This document shows positions 12,845 through 25,625 of a stretch of DNA of 64,000 nt, in pieces (the stretch's first letter is position 1; every line of letters starts with the position of its first letter). The DNA is from Eupeodes corollae (taxonomy: Eukaryota; Arthropoda; Insecta; Diptera; Syrphidae), in contig NC_079149.1 of NCBI RefSeq assembly GCF_945859685.1, positions 40,513,136 through 40,577,135 on the forward strand, read 5' to 3'. The notes below the pieces were generated by a model, which searched no databases, was not told the DNA's origin, and saw only the letters and a list, made by a program, of their open reading frames with translations. The translations under genes and the position numbers were made by a program.

Positions 12845-14560
12845 AGTATTTAATAATGCAGTTCCAATCCTTTATTCCATTTAAGAAATTTATTATAGTC
12901 TTCATATCAAGTGAACCACTTCCTAATGTCTCTCGGCGAATACTTCTTATAATTGGGCAAGTAGCCACAAAATGTGCTAGGGTCTCTTCTTCGTTTGAAT
13001 TTCAGAGAGTACAGTTTAGATTTTCAGTTTCTGTCCTTCGTGTTCCATTGAGCATAATAAGCCCTGCTCTCGTTTTCAGTATCCAGCGAATTTTGGAGAC
13101 ATCCCAGTCATCCGAGACGTAAACTTCACCAGCAGTTTAATCAAGCAAATGGTATAAGCTGTGTGCTCTTGTTTGTTGTGCTCTTTGCAGAGACTCTAAG
13201 TGCTCGCGCTCGATTATTTTAACTGCTACGCTATCCACAACCAGCTTAAACATAGTTTTGTTGGTCACGATATCATCCAACTGTTCTACATCTTCCCGAT
13301 TGAGGCTATTTTCCCAACTCCTTAACCAGAAAATCTTCTTTTCAATTATCAGCTTGGCTAAAAATTTTGGTAACCTGTTATTTGCGTAAGCACTGAACTC
13401 TTCCCACATAGTACGTATGACATCTCATCGTGTACTCAAAGACAGGTTTCAACTGGCATTCAAGGTTCAAGACATAGTAAGGCGTCAAACTTGGCAGACC
13501 CAGTACTTTTTTTTAGAAGTATCTTTGCATCTTTTCCACTTAATCCTGTTGTAAGTCACGCCATACTTGTGCTCCATAACCGAGAATAGCCCTGGTAACC
13601 GCGTTGAAGATATCGATCTTAGAAATTAATTTGACATCTTTATTAGTGATAAACCGATTCCACGAAAAATTTAAGCTCTGTCTACCTTGATTAGCTCGTT
13701 CTTTGAAGTGCTCTATTAGGCTTAGTCCGAAAGTTAGCCATATACCAAGGTACTTGTATTTGCTAACAACTTCAATGGTTGTTCAGTTGAGCTTCGAATT
13801 TCATGTTGGCTAAGTCTACCACCTCTTTTTCTAAATACCATCACTTTCGATTTCTCCAGATTTATAACAATATTTCACCGTTGACGGTATTCTGCCATCT
13901 CATTTATCATGCCTTGCAGTATGTCTGGCTTATCAGCTATTAGCACAATGTCATCCGCATACATTAGCAATCAAATTTGCATTCCATTGAGCGAAATACC
14001 CCCTCCTATGAACTCATGGATATCATTTATATAGCGTGCAAAAAATAGTGGACTCAGCAAGCAACCTTGTATATAATTATAATTCGGATGAGTTTCTCAG
14101 AAATCCCTAAGATTTGCAATTCAATGTCAAACGCCGCTTTAAAGTCAATAGAGAAACAATAAACTTTCTTGTTGTCATTCATTTGAAGTTTCATGATATT
14201 GAAGAGGTTAAACAAATTATTAGCAGTTCTGTAGCCTTGTTAATAGAACTCCGCCAAAGCTATTTGCAATAGTGTACATAAACGATATCCCTCTATAGTT
14301 TTGAACAGTGTTCTGATCACCTTTTTTGAAAATTGGGAAAATATAGTTTTTTTGAAATCTGATTCCATTTTTCCACATTCAAGAATTCGATTGAAAAGTT
14401 TAGCTAATATATTTATTGCTGATTATGGGGCTTTTGGTAAGGAACTCTTTTGGCACTCGGTCTTGACCTGGCGCTTTATTCCTTTTTGTATTTTAAAGAA
14501 ATTCATTTAATTCGTTGACCGTGATGGGGTTGTCGAAAAGAGGAACAGCAAGATTTTAAG
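12845..14560 (-). mobile_element. LINE family D, with C-terminal zinc knuckle
   Basis: Minus-strand remnant. It shows FKKGDQNTVQNYRGISF near 14330-14270, YINDIHEFIGGGISLNGMQI then LLMYADDIVLIADKPDILQG (14050-13930), and the LEKSKVMVFRKRGG segment. The C-terminal part is open at 13409-13137. The tail at about 13110-12860 reads LNGTRRTETENLNCTL and then, in another frame, AHFVATCPIIR-like sequence, giving a Cys-Cys-His-Cys knuckle. The same knuckle ends families E1 and E2, so D and E belong to one LINE group. Multiple stops and frameshifts make it dead. The position inside repeat R indicates that it inserted there. Confidence 0.7.
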
Positions 14561-14639
14561 GCATGCTTTCGATATGCACTGCAGGCATGTGAAAAAACTG
14601 AAGAACAAAAATTTGTCAATTAGAAAACTCTACGAACAG

Positions 14640-15345
14640 AAAATGATTTCATCTCCAAAACAATTTTGTGCAACGAAAAACAACGTTTTTAACATCTGGT
14701 AAAATTTTGAGAAAAATCGAATTGACTGGTTATGGCTTCAAACTTATTTTATCTTATAAGAAATATTTTTTTGTTTTATTTTGTAAAATTTTGATAGAAA
14801 CCGAAGTGACAGTTATTTTTTTTACCAAAAATTAAAATTTAAAGAAAATTTAACAAAAGTTGGTAAAAATTGATTTTCGACTCAAATAGCTTTTCAAAAA
14901 TTTACAATTTTGTCTTCAAACTTTTTTTATTTCACAGAAAATATTGTTTTCGATAGTCTCTAGTTTTTATTTCTAAAAATCCAACAGTCCGTTTTTTCAT
15001 AAAAAAAAAACAAAATCTACAAGTTTGGTAAAAATTGATGTTCGGTTCTTGATAACTCTCAAATTAATTTCATTTATCCAATTTGTAAAAATTTAAGAAT
15101 TGCTACTAAAACTGTTAAAAATTTATTTTCGACTAAAAATATGTTAAACAAAACTAGATTTTGAAACTAATCTATTTCTTTATATGAAATATATTGTTGG
15201 TAATTTTAAAATTTGTAAAAATAATGCAACTGACAACTTTTTTAACCCAACACGAAAACCTACAAACTTTTAGGCAATACAAATCGACAGATGGGATGGG
15301 AAGTTATCAGTGTGGGTCGCATTTCTGCCTCTTTTCTCCAATTTT
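14640..15345 (+). repeat. dispersed repeat R, copy 1, right part
   Basis: Strongly similar to 36925-37560, starting at TCTCCAAAACAATTTTGTGC. Inside are degenerate tandem units of about 150-180 bp that share GGCTTCAAACTTATTTTATC and GTAAAAATTGATTTTCGACT blocks (for example near 14734 and 14912). GGAAGTTA at 15299-15306 is the reverse complement of the TAACTTCC start of copy 2, and may mark the right terminus. The element type (MITE, Helitron-like or foldback) cannot be decided by eye. Confidence 0.6.
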
Positions 15346-17235
15346 CTAAAAACTTCAACTGTAAAAATTTATAATTTTCGTCTTATTGAAAACAGTTGAA
15401 GCTATTTTTAATATTAGAAATACACATTTCCCTTGACTTTGGTTTATAAAGGTTATTTTTTAAAATGTACAGTTCTTTTTTTTCATCGCTTATTTTTTAT
15501 GTAGTGCCTTCAAAATTATCTTCTAAATTACCAAACTTTGTTTTTTTTTTATTAGAATTGATCATAAATTTGACGAAAATTCGCAGAAGATTTGAAAAAA
15601 TGTACTAAAAAATCAAAGACACTTTGTTAGTTTGAAAATTATACACCCTTTATTTACATCTCCCTTACAAACAAAATTTATAAAATCGCCTAAAACTATG
15701 CTACAAAAATCAAATCAATTATTTCTGAATTGAATTTCCAAAGCATCCAAAACTTATGCAATTAATTTATCATAACAGCACTCAATAACAAACAATGACA
15801 AATTTCACAAATAACCTTGTTCTTTAAAGAAAAACGTAACATTTTTTATATTTTTCTTTAATTAACAAATATTTTGTGAATTTTCAGTGTAGCTTCATTC
15901 AATTATTATAAAGAAAAAATCTAAGAGAAGAGTAATTAAGAATTGATTATTTTATTGCAATTTTCTTTTCGAGCTTTTTCTATTATTACAATATTTTTTT
16001 AGAAGGGTAAAATTTGCATTATTTTTTGTTTTTGGTTTAAGCCAATTGATAGTGGAGAGCTCTTATGACGTCGTTTTCTATTATTATTCGGTTTGCCGAG
16101 ATGTGTGTTTAGTGTTTACTCTTTAGCCAAACCTATTTACCGCCCTTTTGCGAAATTTGGTAACTTTACTCATAAAGCTCAAGAGATTACAAAACTTATT
16201 TTCTTGCGTTTGGTAGCATAATCCATTACCCATTACAGTTGCAGAAGCCCCTCTTCGAATAAGTAATGTCCTATCTCACTATCCGCAATGACAAGAGCCT
16301 CACCAAACAATGGAGAGAGTCCTTACAACAACGATTCTTAGATTAGATTCTAAACCAAACATTATACAATTCGGGTCATTCACATATCCTTCAGTTGGAA
16401 ATACCACACATTAAGACTCAAAATTAAAAAAGGAAAGTTTGATGTTTTTAGATCTTTTTTTGGATCCTTAGTCCGCCGAGTTCCTGATTGGGTTCTTAAG
16501 CTTTAGTTACTAAATTAAGTCGGAAACAATATTTCAAAAACTTATGATTGAAAAATTTTGTTTTTCAGTGAATTTTACTAATTTCAATGATTTGTTGAAG
16601 TGCATATCGTAATTTAGTATTGGCGTCATTTAAACTTGACATATGTCAAAATACGACAACTACAAGAGTAACAGTTCCCCAAGTAGCAACCCCTTCAAAA
16701 TTATTAATTTGATTGGAATACCCTTAATACTTCAAAAGTAAACCAATTTAACTTCTTTTTTAATTGTCAATTCCTTTAAGGCATACATTGTCAGTTCTTT
16801 TTATTTATTTGGAATTTAATTGTATTAAATGTCTGACTTTAAACTTTATTGCTTTAAAAACGCAAAAACCAAACCACCTGTCCATTCTCTCAACTTTTCC
16901 CTTCAAGGCAATTTATTTGTTTTCAAATAAACAAAAAAACAAATCAATTTTTCTTAATAAATATATCGTGTTTCTTTATTAATATAAAAATAATTATTCA
17001 CTTAATTCGAATCATAAAAAAAATTCTTTTATTGATAAATACATAAATTCTTGTAAAAATTTAATGATATAAAATACAATCTGTAATGTTACGTATAATA
17101 TATTATATAATATTTAAATTTTCTTATTTATTTTAATATATTGCTTATTTAAAATTCAGAAGAACAAGAAACTTAAGGGCGCCAATCGTCAATCCAGGAT
17201 CAAACTATGTACGAGTATGAATAAAAAAATAATTA
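15346..17235. other. AT-rich sequence 3' of the serpin gene
   Basis: Long runs of A and T and short open frames with no recognised domain. Nothing here supports a gene. A slightly GC-richer patch at about 16050-16350 includes TGACGTCG, but has no open frame of note. Confidence 0.45.
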
Positions 17236-17241
17236 TTTATT
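17236..17241 (-). terminator. candidate poly(A) signal of the serpin gene
   Basis: Reads AATAAA on the minus strand, about 250 bases beyond the TAG stop at 17488-17490. It is the nearest canonical signal downstream of that stop. Such hexamers are common in AT-rich DNA, so this is only a candidate. Confidence 0.35.
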
Positions 17242-17487
17242 TTAAATATGATTTTTCCCACTACTACTGATCCTAGATTAAGGGTTTGCACAAGCACTCA
17301 AAATATTTATAAGTCAGCTAAAATTTGTTTAAAAAATTATTCTATAAGAAAAAAGTTGGATACGCCCAAAAATAAATAGAAATACAAGAAAATTTGGCTT
17401 AAAATTATTTAAAAATAAAAATCACTTAAAATCTAAATCTTGGAAAGGAAGACCTTCAATTGTTTTTAGAACTCCTTTTTGGGGTAT

Positions 17488-20400
17488 CTAAGGTAGTAGC
17501 CTGGGATTGAAACGGCCCATAAATAGAATCATTCCGGTCGGATTGTGTCGAACAAAGTACAAGAATGGTCTATCGAAGCGGAGTCTTGGTGCGTCTGGAA
17601 TTCTTGCCTGTCTTGGACGAAGTGGCAATGGTAATTCCAGGAATTTAGGATCAAGCAAATCATCGTAGAATGCTCTTGCCATGCCGGTGTCTTGTACGAT
17701 TGAACCGAAGTCGATTGCAGCCTCGGAGGAATCATTTTCGGCATCTTCATTTTCTCGAACGTCCTTGTTGCGTTTGCGGATCGGTGGAGCGGGATACATC
17801 TCCACGTGGTGATGCTCGCCGATTTTATCTTCGGCACATGTGCTGAATGTGTTGATCTGAATCATGTCCGAAAGGTATATGTCCTTAGCAGCGAGACCAG
17901 TTAAACCACGAAGATCGGCAAGCTCGGAATTAAATAGACCCTTTAAACCCATCTTCTGAAGACCCATGGAAGCATTCACAAATGATCTGTGTGAAAATCG
18001 TGGCAATTGTACCTCTAGGCCAGGTCTTTCCATAAGCGAAGTGAGAAGACTTCTCCAAGCATTCTTTGTAAGGGCGTTCTCCATGAGATTACTTTCAAGG
18101 TGATCAAGACTGTCAGCTGGTGCAAGTGTTCCATGCTGTCCTGGCATCACGTAGATCGTACTGACTGTTTCAAAATACCTTCCAAAGGCCACAACTGTGG
18201 CATCAAGATTGGGTTCATAGCCTGCGGTGAAGCCGGTTCGGAAGAGAACAGCTGGAATTGGTACAAGTCTTCGTTGTCTGATCGATGGATGGACCTGGAA
18301 GAACATCTCACCATCTCGATCGGCGAACGATGCTCGGCTACAATCAGTTTGGAACAAGTTTGCCGAAATGGTTGCCAGTGGACCATTCACCCAGACACTG
18401 TTGGTTCGAAGGTACTCCATGACCTTGCCCATGGTGTGTCTCTTCACTAGCAAATTGGTTCTTCGTCGGATGACATCGTTAACAACGTGGAAATTCACTT
18501 CCTCCACATGTCCCGAGTAGAATTGTTGTGTCTTTTCTTTGAAGAACTGCAAGATCTTACCATTAGCCCGATCACTAAAAGCTTCTCTCACAAAAGCACT
18601 CGATGAGATATCACTGTCAGTAGCTCTCTCCACGGACTCTGTGACATTTTTGAAAACCAAATGAGGATTAAATGTTACCATATCATCGAGCTTAAGAACT
18701 TCATTCATCTCGCCAGAGGTACTTCCTCGAGCTCCCAAAAATACCATAGATAGCATTGAAGTCAAGGCAAATGGAGAAATCACCAAACTCCGGGCTGAGC
18801 TAATTTTCTCCGATGTGATTGACCTCCAATAGGTGAAAGCAAGCTCATTACAGAGCTGCGAAAATTGTCGCAGGTCTTCGTCCAAGCTGAGTGTACTGGC
18901 TTCGAGACCTTTTGAATCAGCTGGGGTTGGTTCGAGTTTCACTGGGGGCCTTGTTGCTCCTGATTGAGGCATCTTAAGGTTACTCAGCGACGCTGGTCGT
19001 ACAAGTGGACGTTGTTGTGCCGCCTGAAAGGCATTGAACTTCTGATCGTTCATCATGAGTGCTGGTTGCTTGTTGAAGTACGAAACTGGCTTGAGCGTGT
19101 TTACAGGTTTTTTTGTTGAAGCCGTTGTCAGTGGAACTAGGGTTGAAGTGGGCTCTTCAGCAACCACAACCGGTGCTTCATCACTAACTGATGCTGTAAG
19201 AAGCTGTGGAAGCTCTGGTTCGGTGTTCGTAGCGTCCTCAATGATTGATTGGATTGTAGGAAGTGGCTCCTTGGTTTCAAAAATCTTTAACTCCTCATTT
19301 CTTTCCTCAGTAGAGGTCTCTACTTTCTCTTCAGAGATTCTGAGGGTATCTTCGTCACTCTTTGAAACAGTTTCGTCCAAGGGATACTGGTTGATCATTT
19401 TCACTGGGTTTTCTTCCATCTTCTCAGACACCATGGGTGCTTGAGTTTTCTCCGAATCTCCTCGGAAAATCAGCTGAGCCAGGCTCTGAACAGTTGGCTT
19501 TGCCCCGATTTCCCCTAATTTAATGTACGGATCTTCACCGTGAAGCAAATGCGATTCCATTTGGGGACTTGGGATGATTGTTGTATGCTCTAAAGGTTCA
19601 AAACTTGACTCCATGTCGGAATCAGTGAAAACTACTGTTGTTTCACCGGGAATTTCAGTAGACCTTTCTTCCTCTGCTGTATCGACCGAAGGTGAGGTAT
19701 TTATTTGTTCGCTCTCGGCTTTATTTACCATTGTATTAACATCTTGATCCAACTTCTCTTCCATTGATGGCTCTTCCTTTTCAAATTCCATAGCTTCTTC
19801 AGCTTGAGGGGTTGTGGCTTCATTCTTAGATTCCTCAGGCAGTGTATCTGAATCTGAGCTCTCTAGTCCTGCCGGATAATCATCGTTTCCTTGCGATATG
19901 AGGACATAATTCGATTCTTGTTCAGCATCAGGAGTCAAAGTCGTTTCGCCATCATGTGGTTCGTCGTCGGTGTCCTTTGGAATGGAAGGAACCATTTTAA
20001 TTGACTCGTTTACCGCTGGCTGTCGAAGGGAGGATTCTTTGATGTCAGTTACACTTAAATGAAGTGCTGGGTTGATTTGTGCGAAATTCGATAAACGTTG
20101 TGCGGTCTCATCTTGGTTGATGGTTAAGGTTTTGGATTCATCTGCTTCTTCATCTCCATCGCCTTTTTCTTCATCTTCTTCTTCGTCTTGCTTACGAACA
20201 ATGTTGTTAGGTATTGTTGTGGTTGATGTTGATATTGTTGTTGTTGCTGCTGCTGGTAATGTTGGCTTTGGTTGGCTTTGGGTCATTTGATTGATTACAT
20301 CGGACAGAAGAAATTCAATTTCGTCCTTGGTTTCAATTGAGTTTGATGGGGTGGTTGCTTCACTGTACTCACTTGTATTGTGGTCCTCCAAAATTGATGC

Positions 20401-22888
20401 CAATGTGGCTGCCTGTGTTTTGAAGTCATTCATGGTTAGGGCGCTAATATGAGGTATGGCCTGTTGGTTTTGACTGGTATTTGCTTCGACAATGGTTGAT
20501 TGATTTGATTTGAGACTCATTGCGATAATATCGTCGATTTTTTGCATAATGCTTTCCATTGGAGGAGGAGGCAGTGTTGTCCATTCGGATTCGTCTTGAT
20601 TATTTGTAGAGAAATCATCTATGGATGTTGTTTGAGGGAGTTCTGTGGTTGTGAAAGTTGTTACAATAGGGTCTTGTACGTCAGCAAAGAGAGGTTCGAA
20701 TTTCACAACATTTGCTGATCCCTCTTCTTTAAAAGTTGCCTTATCTTCCTCAGTTGTTGCTTCAGTTTGATCTTCTAGACTGAGTGTGGTTTCCTGTGGT
20801 TCTTCAAAAGCTGTTGTGCTATCGGATGCGATGTAAACCAGAGGAACTACTGGCTTGTTTGATGTATGAATCTGGGGTCGACCGGTTATCACAACTACTG
20901 GACCTTCTTCATGCTTATTTTCAATCAAGTCCGTTATTGCCACAGAATCGGATATATCGAATTCTTCTTCCTTTTTAAAAGACTCCAAATTCATGGAAGT
21001 CATTGTAACGGGAGTTTCAGTTTCAGAGATGTCTTCATTGTTTGGAGGAAGTCTGGCTGGCATCTGTACTTCCTCGGATTCACTAGCTTCCATCATATCG
21101 TCTGTAGAAGTTTCCTCTTTGAGACTCTGGAGGATTTGATCGAATGAGATTTTTGTGTTGTGATCTTCTTCTTTTTCGCTTAGCAGACCTGGCAAAGGTA
21201 TGTTTTGTTTCTTCAAAGATGGAGCAAAGGTATCAGACGCTATGTCAAAATCATCGACATGTTCCTGTTCGATGAAGTTGGGAGGAGAATTGTAAGGTTT
21301 TTTCGAAGTTGGAGTTGTTTGATGGTATGAACTCGTTGAAGTTGTAGGAGGAATATAGGTTGGAAGGGCTTCGGTAGTTGTTGTTGGAGGTTTAGGCTGA
21401 TATGTTTCAAAGGTTTGATGAGTTGATGAAGGTGTCTCATGTGAGATTGAAGTAGTAGAAACAATTGTTGTTGCAGATGGTTTCTTACTGGTATGAGGAT
21501 GATGATGAATAGGTTTTGAAGTTGTTGATGTTTCTGGTGTAGGGGTTGTGGTTGATGTTGTAGTTGGAATAGGAGTTGTAGTTGTTGTTGTTGTGGTTGT
21601 TGTTGTACTGGTACTAGGAACAGGAGTTGTTGAAGTAGTTGGAAGTTCAGTTGAGGTTATAACTGTTGGAATTTGAGTTGATGTAGGAACCTTATCGTGA
21701 GTTGTGTGTTGTTGGTTATTGTTGTTGTCATGGATATACGGGCGTGCTGTGGAATGCTTTCGTCTGTGGAAGTTGCTAAAGTGTTTTTCCGTTGAAACTT
21801 CAATTTCCGAATCAGGAGAGCTGGGCTTACGTGTAGGCTTCTTACGTTTTTTCTGTGGAGGTTTTTCCTTATTAACATGTTCTGCAATTATCACAGGCGT
21901 TGCGATTGTTGTTGACGGAGCTTCGGAAATCGTTGTGGGTGCCAATGTAGTTAGTGCTGGTACAGTCGAAGAAGGTGCTTCTGTTGGTTTCGGTTTAGTA
22001 GGTTCTGCGGCTGGTGTAATTGATTCAGTTGATGTAGTTGGTTCCTTGGTAGTACTTGTTGTAGATGGTCGTTTTGTTCTATTCTTCAACTTGCTTCCAT
22101 GGGGCCTTTTAGTCGATGCTGGTCTAGCGTGAGCAACTGGGCGTCTTTTCCCCAGATCTTCACCTTGCTGCAAATCACTCATTTCAGTTGATTGGAAGAC
22201 TTCTTGGTTATTTATGAATACTTTTCTTGTGGTTGAATCAATAATTTCGGCTCCCTCAGCTTCAAGATCTGGTACCATTGTGGTAGTTGAAATTCGCTTG
22301 GTTGTTGTTTTCCGCCTGTTTCCATTCTTTTTCTTTTGAGGCTTGGGTTTTCCAGTTGGTTTTGTCTTATTCGACTTTGTTGTTGCTTCTAGAACATCCG
22401 AATCTGGAGTCATCACAACTTGTTGTGGTTTATTCTGAGGGAATATATCACCACCGGTGTTGCCGAAGATAGCAGGCAAAATCATTGACCACGAAGATGA
22501 AACATCAGGAGTATCCAAAATCGGTTGAATATCAGATGTGTTTTTATTTGATTCCACCTCTCGATTAAGGACATTTTGAACACTCTTTACGATATCCTGA
22601 ACATTCTTTTCCGGATCACGTTCGTTAATTGGTGCTGAATGAATAATAGTTGGACCTTCACCATCTCCGTTTGCAACGATACTTTGGATTTCTTGCATTG
22701 TCATCAGACGTTTCACCAATTCACCATTATCATCGAATGTATAAAATTCATATCGATCCGGATTTAACAAATTGATGGGACTTGCAACTTGGAGATGGGG
22801 AACTTGTGGTTTAGGTACTTTAACACCCAAAGCATCAGTAAATTCGGGCTCATTTCCATTTAGAATGACGGAGACTGATGTCACAACA
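17488..22888 (-). CDS. giant secreted mucin-like serpin-domain protein, main exon
   Basis: The large uninterrupted frame encodes about 1800 residues and ends in TAG. Residue numbers here count the open frame from 22923. Residues 185-550 are Thr/Ser/Pro-rich and mucin-like, with a pure Thr run near 440 and basic clusters such as KKRKKPTRK. Residues 550-1340 are acidic and low in complexity. Residues 1347-1811 form a serpin domain: LVISPFALTSMLSMVFLGAR near its start, LEVQLPRFSHRSFVNASMGL in the core, and FDRPFLYFVRHNPTGMILFM close to the C-terminus. The reactive-centre hinge lacks the E-G-T-E-A-A-A-A-T consensus, and the loop is about 45 residues longer than usual, so protease inhibition is unlikely. 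Typical serpins have about 400 residues. The start chosen here is the splice acceptor after TATTTTCAG (22889-22891), not the TTG at 22923. It is probably secreted. No orthologue is named; a relation to the divergent fly serpins is possible but unproven. Confidence 0.9.
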
Positions 22889-24049
22889 CTGAAAATAAAA
22901 ATGAGACACAAATATTTTATCAATCAAATCGAAAAATATTATTAACGAATTAGGAGAGAGTTTAAACATATTTGAAAAACCGATTACATTAAATTAAATG
23001 AAATGAATATTTTTCAAGATATTAAATTTCAACTTAAAAGTGAAATTCTTCATAAATGAAATTGTTTGTAATTTACTCGAATGAAATGTTTTTCTTAACG
23101 TGAGTTTTGTATATTATTTTATTTTTCACGTGAATTTTTAAAATCAATTAATTTTCAATCTTTTAATTTTGATGAATGCTGAACTTTAATTTAAATGTTT
23201 ACTCCTCTGAAATTGCAATACAATTTGTATTTTCACTCGAATTGAAATGGAAATATAATTCTTAATTGCATTGGATTTAATTCTTCCGAATTTTAAAGAA
23301 TCAATTTTGAAATTTAATACATGCTTAAAAAAAATGTCTTAAGGGAAATTTCAACTTTTCTCTTAATTTGTTTAATTGCAAAAAAAATATACTTTTCTTA
23401 AGAAATAAAAATATTTAATCAATACTTTTTTTCATTCCATTATTTTGTTTATCAAGTGAGAGCTTTAATCCATTTCAAGTGGAAACTTTGATACTTTTTC
23501 ACTATAAAAATTATCTTTGACATTATAAGCAAGTGAATGTGGTAACATTTTGCGATTTCATTAATATTCCTTCCCTTTCTTTACTTTCCTGAAATGTAGT
23601 CTTCTTTATCATGTCAGCTGTATCTTTATATTGCAGAATAATAAAAGCCTTATTAGGGAATTTCAATATTACACGGTGTGCACCGTCATCATCAGTCGCT
23701 ACAGTTCGTTACAATGAAGGATTTTCCAATAAGAGGTTTTATTTTGATATTCAGAAAAATAGTATATTTTTAGTAAAGATTTATGTAAATTATTTTTTGA
23801 CGTGAAGAAGAGGGTGGGACATTTAAGAAAAAATATCCAAAGGGCCACCAATGTAAAAAGTTTAAGAAACATATCCTTTTGATTTTACAGTATTTTTTAT
23901 TTTTCACGTGATCCTAATGAAAAAAGTTTAAAATTGTTTAACCCATTTACACCCAAAGGTATTTAAAATAAAAAATATTTGTTTTTTTATAGTATTTTAT
24001 GTTTATTAAGGTGAAAGTTAAGATATATTCAAAAAAAATTGTATTTAAT

Positions 24050-25625
24050 AGTTATGGAGGTGTCCTTTTTTTAGTACAATGGGGTCATTTCACAACACCT
24101 TTTCGATTTTAAAGAACATTGGCGACATCTTAGTTGATTTGAAAGTTTTTTGGGAAAATGATACCCTTGGCTCTCCACAATGCTTCGCTTGACTGTTCTA
24201 GGTTGTCCTTGGTTCAAAGTATGAAACCGAAGGTAATGTAGTGTTATTGATCTCGTAATTTCTAGTAGATCGCCTTTGTAGCTGTTTGCTAGCTTATGGA
24301 GCCTCCATGCATTGAATGTAGTAGACGAGATCATGGCTGTGAATAGGTTCCACCACCACTCCACCGTTTGACATTTTCAAGAGGTTCGATCGGGTTGTAG
24401 TTCGTGGCCATCGTTAGGATGCTATTGTCCTTGCATTTGACAAAAAGCAATTCATTTCTCTTACCAAATTGTTGGTCAAAAGTTCCCCTTTTCTGCTTTA
24501 GAAATTCTTTATTAGAAGGAAGAGGACATTTTTTTAACCGATTATCCCGAGCTGTTCCGGTTGCTCTATTTTTTTTTTTCTTTGAAAAAGAATCATTAGG
24601 CAATAACTAGTAAAAAAGCTATCGAAACAAATAACATGGTCACATGGACAGTCAACATTCCTAAGAAGGTCGAGAACCACTCTAGATCCTATTCCTAGAT
24701 TCAATGAAGGACTTACTTTTTTAGCTCTGCAATATGTATCGAATTCATACATGTAGCCATCTTTGCTGCAAAGCATTCAATTTTTGAAACCAAATCTTAA
24801 AGGTTTTCCTCTTATAAATTGCTTAGAAAAATGTCGACCGAAAAACTTCACCATTGATTCGTCTATAGATAAATGCTCATGCCCATTTTTTCAACTTTTG
24901 GCACAAAAGATTACTGACGGAGTTTTTCCATTTATCGGTCATGTCAAGGGTATTATTATCATAAAAATTAATGAATCGATTTATTTCTTGAAATCTGTTC
25001 TTGGACATACTGTTTGCAATAATAGGTACATGTGTATGAGCTGCTTGTTTCCAGTATATGAATTCTCTTGCTTCAGAGTGATAGCCCGAAAATAGAAGGA
25101 TTCCAATAAAAAATTTTAAGTCTTCATCATTGCACGAAAAGCTGTGTTTATTTTTTTGGCCTGCATACAACATTGTTTGATTGACGATAAGTTGCCTTAC
25201 CTCGACATCAAACAGTTTTTCAAAGACTTGAACTTCGTTGAGGCCAACCAAATCAGATGATTCGTTGTTGGATTTAATCCATCTGTTGACGTAATTGACT
25301 TTGTCCATTACGGTGGAGCAATTGACTTTCTAAGCTCAGACAATGGAATATCATCTTTGCTGTCAAATTCACCGTCGTCTTGGGCTTAATAAGATTCCAC
25401 AAAAATCTCAACCTCACCTGGAACACCTTGTGGTAACTGTATTGTCTTTAAGTTATCTTCATCGATATCCTCTTCATCCGTAACATATTCCACCGGTGGC
25501 GGAGGAATCATGACGATATCAGCGTTGACTATCTTCGTATTAATATCAATTTCTTAAAGGGCGGAATCGAGATTGTGGAAACGTTTTCCATAAAATATTT
25601 TTGTAAAAATAGATCTAAAATCCAT
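24050..25625 (-). mobile_element. piggyBac-like transposase remnant
   Basis: Minus-strand DDE transposase related to piggyBac/PGBD. It starts at a plausible ATG (25623-25625) followed by an acidic N-terminal part (VEYVTDEEDIDEDNLKTIQL). The catalytic domain has IDESMVKFFGRHFSKQF with the first catalytic Asp near 24861-24863, GKPLRFGFKN, and CFDSFFTSYCLM with the second Asp. GTARDNRLKKCPLPSNKEFL and a Trp-rich EWWWNLF segment follow. The third Asp block (GGVD-like) is missing. Lesions include TAA stops in the N-terminal part, a frameshift near 24880, TGA at 24777-24779 where the family has Trp, and a frameshift at the A-run near 24570. It lies in the serpin intron in the same orientation. It is inactive. 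Confidence 0.85.

Noticed and set aside
13000..13130. Plus-strand frame 12856-13122
   Set aside because: It is antisense to the C-terminal part of LINE D and has no independent support.
21704..22132. Plus-strand open frame of 142 codons antisense to the serpin gene
   Set aside because: It is a shadow of the Thr-rich coding sequence, giving Val/Gly-rich low-complexity protein without any domain. Other antisense frames in the exon were rejected likewise.
22889..22923. Signal peptide at the start of the long serpin frame (LIKYLCLIFIFSVV)
   Set aside because: The frame starts with TTG and the hydrophobic stretch is largely the pyrimidine tract of a splice acceptor.
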